A stretch of 64,000 bases of DNA from Gymnothorax reevesii (Eukaryota > Chordata > Actinopteri > Anguilliformes > Muraenidae): contig CM056574.1 of the NCBI GenBank assembly GCA_029721435.1, forward strand, positions 29,869,001-29,933,000. Direction: 5' to 3'. Positions 59,291-64,000 of this stretch are shown here, one piece after another. The notes under the pieces were generated by a model. That model had not been told where the DNA came from, did not search any database, and worked only from the letters and a program-made list of their open reading frames with translations. How positions within the stretch are numbered: position 1 is the first letter of the stretch; each line of letters opens with the position of its first letter. A program made the position numbers and the translations under genes.

Positions 59291-59558
59291 TGAAATGTAA
59301 ATTAATCTGATTGAACGTGACATATCCACTGGGGGTCAAGTGTCACGTCACATACAGAACTGGAATCATGTTTCATGGATTGTATCTGTTAAGTTCTTCA
59401 TGCGATCAGACTGCAAAAAAATTACCCTGCTCTATATCATGACACCAGTCAAGCAATCTATGCCTCGGCTACTGTGTCACCCCATTTGGTGACCTCTGAA
59501 TTATATTGGATAAATCTGCTCATGCTGAATTTGTCAGGTGGTGGTTTAGCCTGGGAGA

Positions 59559-59783
59559 GTAGGGGAGACTGGGGTCTGATGAGCCATATCACTATTTTGC
59601 GATCAATCGATGCCGAAGGTGTTAAAAATAGGCAAAATAGTGATATGGCTCATCTATCCCCATGACTCAAAAGTCAATGGTCATATATTTTGCCTATTTT
59701 AAGCAGCTCTGTTATTAATTGATCGCAAAATAGTGATATGGATCATTGGTCCCCATGGCTCATCGGACCCCAATATCCCCTAC
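59559..59783. mobile_element. MITE with long inverted repeats, about 225 bp
   Basis: GTAGGGGAGACTGGGGTCTG at 59559 and the reverse complement of the right end (GTAGGGGATATTGGGGTCCG, to 59783) match with few differences, and similarity continues inward. CATATCACTATTTTG occurs near the left end and inverted twice more inside, giving an unusual multi-stem palindrome. No ORF. Confidence 0.82.
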
Positions 59784-61935
59784 GTGCTCCACATCTCACT
59801 AAACAAACAAAAAAAATAAATAAATAAATTTAAAAGAGAATTTTCAAAGCCTGAAGATTCAAGGTTTTCAGCAAGCATGGGGTATTGGGTCACATCAGCC
59901 CTCTCAGCAAGAAAAGGAAAAATGAACCATTCAAAAGCTTTGTATGGATCTTCCAATTAACACATGCCCCACTATTACTGCAATGCTAAAATGCCCAGAG
60001 CTCCTTCAATAAATCAGGGAGAGATTAAAAAATGTCTTGGCCACGGACAAGTTGTAGTACAGGAATGAATTTAAGGAGATTTACAGTCAAAATCACACAG
60101 TGTTTCCAGACTTATTTCAACAATACTGAATAGGGCTGTCAAACAAATTGGGCATTTTGGAGTTTATGACTCTCAGCCTGGTTGTAAGATGGCCCAGCAA
60201 TGCAGGGGAGATTTTACAACAAAAACAAACTACGATTAAGGCCCAAAATTACCTGCCAGTGTTAGTGTTTCCCCTACCGAATATCTATCCCTCTCTCACA
60301 GATCAATGCCACAATCTTAACAGTATGGCTCTTGGCAATTAGGCATTGACATCTCTTCCAGTATTCTGAGCCTTGTAGGATCTTTTGTGCCAAGTTATTC
60401 ACATATAACCCATGCTGTCTGTTGGCCAAAGCTGGGAACAAAAGCATAGGACTGAAAATGACTGTGCAGAGGATCTTACATGAGTGAGCGACCCATATGA
60501 AAGTTATGAAACGACTTGAGTAAATTTTGTGTTGTTGCTCAATATTTTTGCATTTTTGATTTCTCCAAGCAATCTGGGATTAGTTGGACCTTGTAAGTAT
60601 GGTCTGCGTCATCATACTACCCCACATAGTGCAGTGGCTGCTGACCATGTTGGTCTTGCAGACTTTCATCTTCAGCCTCAAACTGAACTAAGTCTGCAGT
60701 AAATACAGTCGACTTCCAGTGTTCTCATGCATCTTTGCCAAATTCTTGCTGGCTCATTGGTAGTGCGAACACTTCTACTACATTGACGGTTATGCAGTCC
60801 TCCTCTGAATTAATGAACCTGGTGACTGTCATTATCTTTACTTGCATTTAAATAGAGTTGAGGTTCGCCCACTGATCAGATTCTGATTTTTCACATAGTG
60901 TATAATCCTCATCATTTACACCAGGATTAGCATCATCACAATCAGACAAATTTTCCACCTCAGACTTCTCTCCTATTATTGCAGTCAGCAACCGTTCCGC
61001 TCTTGACTGAGGATCATGCCCTAGAGATGTATCATACAAAAATAAAAACAATATGGAATAATTTGTACATGTAAAAAGTCTGTATACTCTTGTAAACTGT
61101 TGATTTCTTTTCAAATATTCCCAAGCTTTCCTTACTTTTACACTTTCATTTTGCATGAACGAAGTCCCAATGTCCTCAAACGAGTACACTCTACTTACCA
61201 GCATTCTAACTCGTTACTGTAGCTCAAACTCTTTGAATTTGTCTGCCATATCAAACTAAAAGCTTTAATAAACATAAATAATTTCATTTAAACCATAAAA
61301 TTTGAGGCAAGTTTGCACCTTTTGCACTTTAATAGAGGTCTCGGCCAAAGAACATTTCAGTTGACGTGGCAGCCAGAAAGCACATATTGAATGGTGATGC
61401 ATAATTTTTTTCCTGTAATAATACACAGCACAAACACCCAGGGTCTCCTGATGTCTACGGAGCCTGGACTTCAGTTTGCCATTGACAATGGATTTGCGAT
61501 CAATGATTTAAAGTAGCAATTTATGTCAGTTAGTCCAATTACTTCTTGAGTACTATTGATTCACTAATTTGAATACATCTGGCATGATGAGCCAAAATGA
61601 CAATTATGTCAATGTCCAAATACATCAATGTCCAAATATTTATGGGCCTGGCTGTATTACAAAAACATGCCATAATTTAAAAAAAAAAAAATGTAAACAA
61701 TGGATACCCTATTACTGCCCCCCTCGATCGCAACCTTTGTGTGAATCCATTACATGTCTCCTCCCATCCACCAGCTTGAATGGCTTTTGGATAGATTTTC
61801 TCCTCTGAATGGTTTGACATCCTGCCTGCCTTCCTGGCTAGATGTTATGCATTCGTGCTTAACATTCCCTTATGTGTGTGTTGGCGTATATATATACACC
61901 CCCTATGCTGAGATTGCAAGTTGTTGGATTGCCAC
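59784..61935. other. Non-coding, with one acidic open frame
   Basis: No confident gene. The only frame with any character is the minus-strand frame at 60848-61204, listed separately. An A run is at about 61679-61691. Confidence 0.35.
60848..61204 (-). CDS. Uncertain acidic ORF, 118 codons
   Basis: The second half reads RAERLLTAIIGEKSEVENLS followed by aspartate- and glutamate-rich text up to SESDQ. This is reminiscent of the acidic N-terminal region of piggyBac-type transposases, which precedes the catalytic domain. A possible splice acceptor (TACATCTCTAG/GG, minus strand) falls just before this half, so the first half of the frame may be intron. No catalytic aspartates or cysteine-rich domain were found nearby. 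It could equally be a chance frame. Confidence 0.22.
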   Translation of the reverse strand: MLVSRVYSFEDIGTSFMQNESVKVRKAWEYLKRNQQFTRVYRLFTCTNYSILFLFLYDTSLGHDPQSRAERLLTAIIGEKSEVENLSDCDDANPGVNDEDYTLCEKSESDQWANLNSI

Positions 61936-62370
61936 TGTTACGTCCAGAGGACGATGTGATGGAAGCATTTGTAGTGCATAGAAGAAATAGTCCGGGAAAC
62001 AGAACTGCTGCAAAACTTATATATATTGTGATTACAAAAAAAATATTTACAGGTATTTACAGGAACAACAGGACAGGAACAACAGGTTCAATACAGGACA
62101 CGGGTGTGGGGAAAACAATAAGGTCGACAAGGCACTGCCAAATAAAAGAAAAATCAAAACCATAAACACCGCTTACAAAATAAAAGTCAACTAACCGCCA
62201 AATCACAGAAAAGAAAATACCTACCTATACTAATACACTCAAAAAAACAACAAACGGTGGCAGGCATCTCTTACTAATGCGCTAACATAAATATTCTGCA
62301 TGAATGCAAGTGTACTAGGGCCCCCATTTAACCTCCACCAAAATTGCATCCCACACCCCGGTGTATAACA
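61936..62370 (-). mobile_element. Putative solo LTR, 435 bp
   Basis: The plus strand begins TGTTACGTCC and ends GTGTATAACA, so both strands have TGTTA...TAACA ends, a normal LTR terminal inverted repeat. On the minus strand an A/T-rich 'tgtaaatattttttttgtaatcac' segment and a C-rich end suggest R and U5. The flanks (GCCAC left, GATGA right) are not a target duplication, so it may be part of a larger rearranged element that continues to about 62640. Confidence 0.42.
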
Positions 62371-62651
62371 GATGAAAAATGACAATACCTACGACCCAAA
62401 GCACAAATCGGAACAAGACAAATTGGCTACCAGCAGATCGACACAAAATGAGCAAGCACTCCCAAAGACTGGGAAGGGACGTGCTAAATAAACCAGGATT
62501 CGACGGGATGACGGACTATTGGACAAGATGGAATTGGGGTGTAATTTCGGGGCGGAGGGAGACGAAGGATTCGCAGGGCATTGACCAGGCTATTGACAGC
62601 GAAATGGGAGAATCATGGAGAGTCAATATGCAAGAAAAATGACACGCGGGA

Positions 62652-62653
<2 letters not shown>

Positions 62654-62713
<60 letters not shown>
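62654..62713. repeat. CA microsatellite
   Basis: (CA)n with an internal CGCGCG interruption near 62690. On the minus strand it gives a cysteine-valine repeat in an open frame that is not a gene. Confidence 0.95.
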
Positions 62714-64000
62714 GCAGAACAGCAGAGGCAGTACAGGGTTCCCGTAACACGCCTTGCTATATATGCCCTTTAGCAACCAGTCAGTATTTTCCTTATAAAA
62801 GTTTATTGTTTATACAGAAACAATTTGTAACAATTATTGGTAATGTACAATTGTACAATTAATTGTAATAATTTGTAAAGATAATTAAACACAGTTGTAC
62901 TCATCCCAGTCTCACTCATTGGAACAAGCTTTTTTTTGGTCTCTGGGACCACATTCTAGTTAATGATCCTTCAACTCGCATCTACACACATGACTACAGG
63001 CAAACGTATGCATGCATGTGAGCACACACTCACACTTGTCCACATACACGCAAAGACACGCACAAAAAAGCACACTACAAGAAAAAACTGCAAGTGAGGT
63101 GCAGCACTCTTGGTGCGAGTTAAGTCAGTGAAAGGCTCACAGCACTCTGTCCTCACACTCCATTATATTATCTCCTGCTCATCTCAACGAGAAATGTGGA
63201 CCAGATTGGAGGAAATAAAACAAGGTTCATAAAATCAGACTACTTTGCTCCTCAGCCCCTCGCATGAACATTATAAACATTCATTGACTCATTAAACATT
63301 GTTCGTTCAAAATCTTTGAGTGCTACAAGCACTGCATCACATCAAACTTCTCCAAAATATAACCATAACTTATGAATCCAGGACAGAAATAATTGTCCAA
63401 GTTACATGGTCAATGTTCCCGCAAATGTGGTTCAGCTTGTGGAGCGAGTTCGGCCAAACAACTCGAGACACGCCCTCATTCTCGTAAACAATCCCATGCA
63501 TTTCAGTCACTGCTCCTTCTTCGCAGCAAAAGACAGGCTCTACGTGTTGCTGCACCGCATCGTTTTCTCCAGCTGCCAGTAACATCTCCTGCTGCTACAT
63601 CACTCTGGCCTGCTGCTAGTGAAAATCCACCTCCACTGCAGCATCTACCAATCCTCACACTTCCTGCTTTTCTAGTGCTCAAGCAGCGATGGCCATTGGG
63701 TGTGTGACGGTCAGAGCCTAGATGCCAAAACGATTTTTGTACCCATTTGTTAAAATGCTGATATGCTGAGGGGCCCATCAGACAATTGTAAAACAAGCAC
63801 ATTTTGCTTGTGTGAGGAAAAAAAATCTGGACAAAACCAGAGAGAAACAACTTTTTGTTTATACTCGGTCAAAGGGCAGCAACTTGCCATCAGATGCAAG
63901 TAAGGTGAGGCAGAATCCTCACCTTTTAGCACATGACTACAATTAAACTATTTCCCATTTACTTTGCTTGAAAGATCCATACAAATGGACGGTATTGCCA
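62714..64000. other. Non-coding, no gene identified
   Basis: CA-rich text occurs at 63020-63080. Two overlapping frames of just over 100 codons on opposite strands at 63393-63850 have no recognisable domain and are probably chance. Confidence 0.35.

Noticed and set aside
63393..63850. Overlapping frames on both strands above 100 codons
   Set aside because: No domain on either strand; the openness on both strands is explained by composition.

Overview
The window looks like ordinary euchromatic, AT-rich vertebrate nuclear DNA, and the repeat content points to a ray-finned fish. No host protein-coding exon, rRNA, intact tRNA or CRISPR array could be supported. The clearest organism clue is two L2-clade LINE 3' ends with TGTAA-type tails, the arrangement known from UnaL2 in eels and from many other teleosts. 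Tc1/mariner, PIF/Harbinger, hAT, piggyBac, Ty3/Gypsy, SINE-like and Crypton-like remnants fit a teleost as well. All family assignments are from memory and pattern, without database searches.

Layout. 1-5.0 kb: a palindromic MITE (431-621) and an L2 3' end (4718-5016). 5.6-6.7 kb: antisense 3' end of a chromodomain Ty3/Gypsy element with part of its LTR. 8.4-8.6 kb: CT microsatellites. 10.9-12.6 kb: a field of degenerate GAATGC-like words, interrupted by a hAT-like terminus and a solo LTR with a near-perfect 5-bp target duplication. 15.1-16.4 kb: a Tc1/mariner-like transposon that has lost its catalytic core. 20.8-22.0 kb: a 5'-truncated L2 LINE with a 254-codon open frame. 24.75-27.09 kb: a hAT-like element with an approximately 8-bp target duplication, then a solo LTR with a perfect 5-bp duplication.

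30.6-37.1 kb is the most complex block. It holds an antisense copy of an unclassified LTR-like family (A) whose promoter-side segment is inverted between about 100-bp inverted arms, a piggyBac-type MITE inserted in it at TTAA, and a 4.6-kb PIF/Harbinger or ISL2EU-type element carrying a broken Myb/SANT-like gene and a nested MITE. 41.85-42.65 kb is a nearly identical 405-bp tandem duplication. 43.54-45.76 kb has a short Crypton-like reading frame bounded by hairpins, followed by a sense copy (B) of the same LTR-like family, which ends at a TA microsatellite. 50-64 kb has more MITEs, a three-copy 160-bp tandem repeat, a SINE-like remnant, a putative LTR and CA/TA microsatellites.

There is no operon or pathway here. 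The long intervals between elements are intergenic or intronic and show nothing codable. The observations most worth following are the A/B LTR-like pair with its inverted segment, the hairpin-bounded Crypton-like element, the GAATGC field, and the 405-bp duplication, which could be an assembly artefact.
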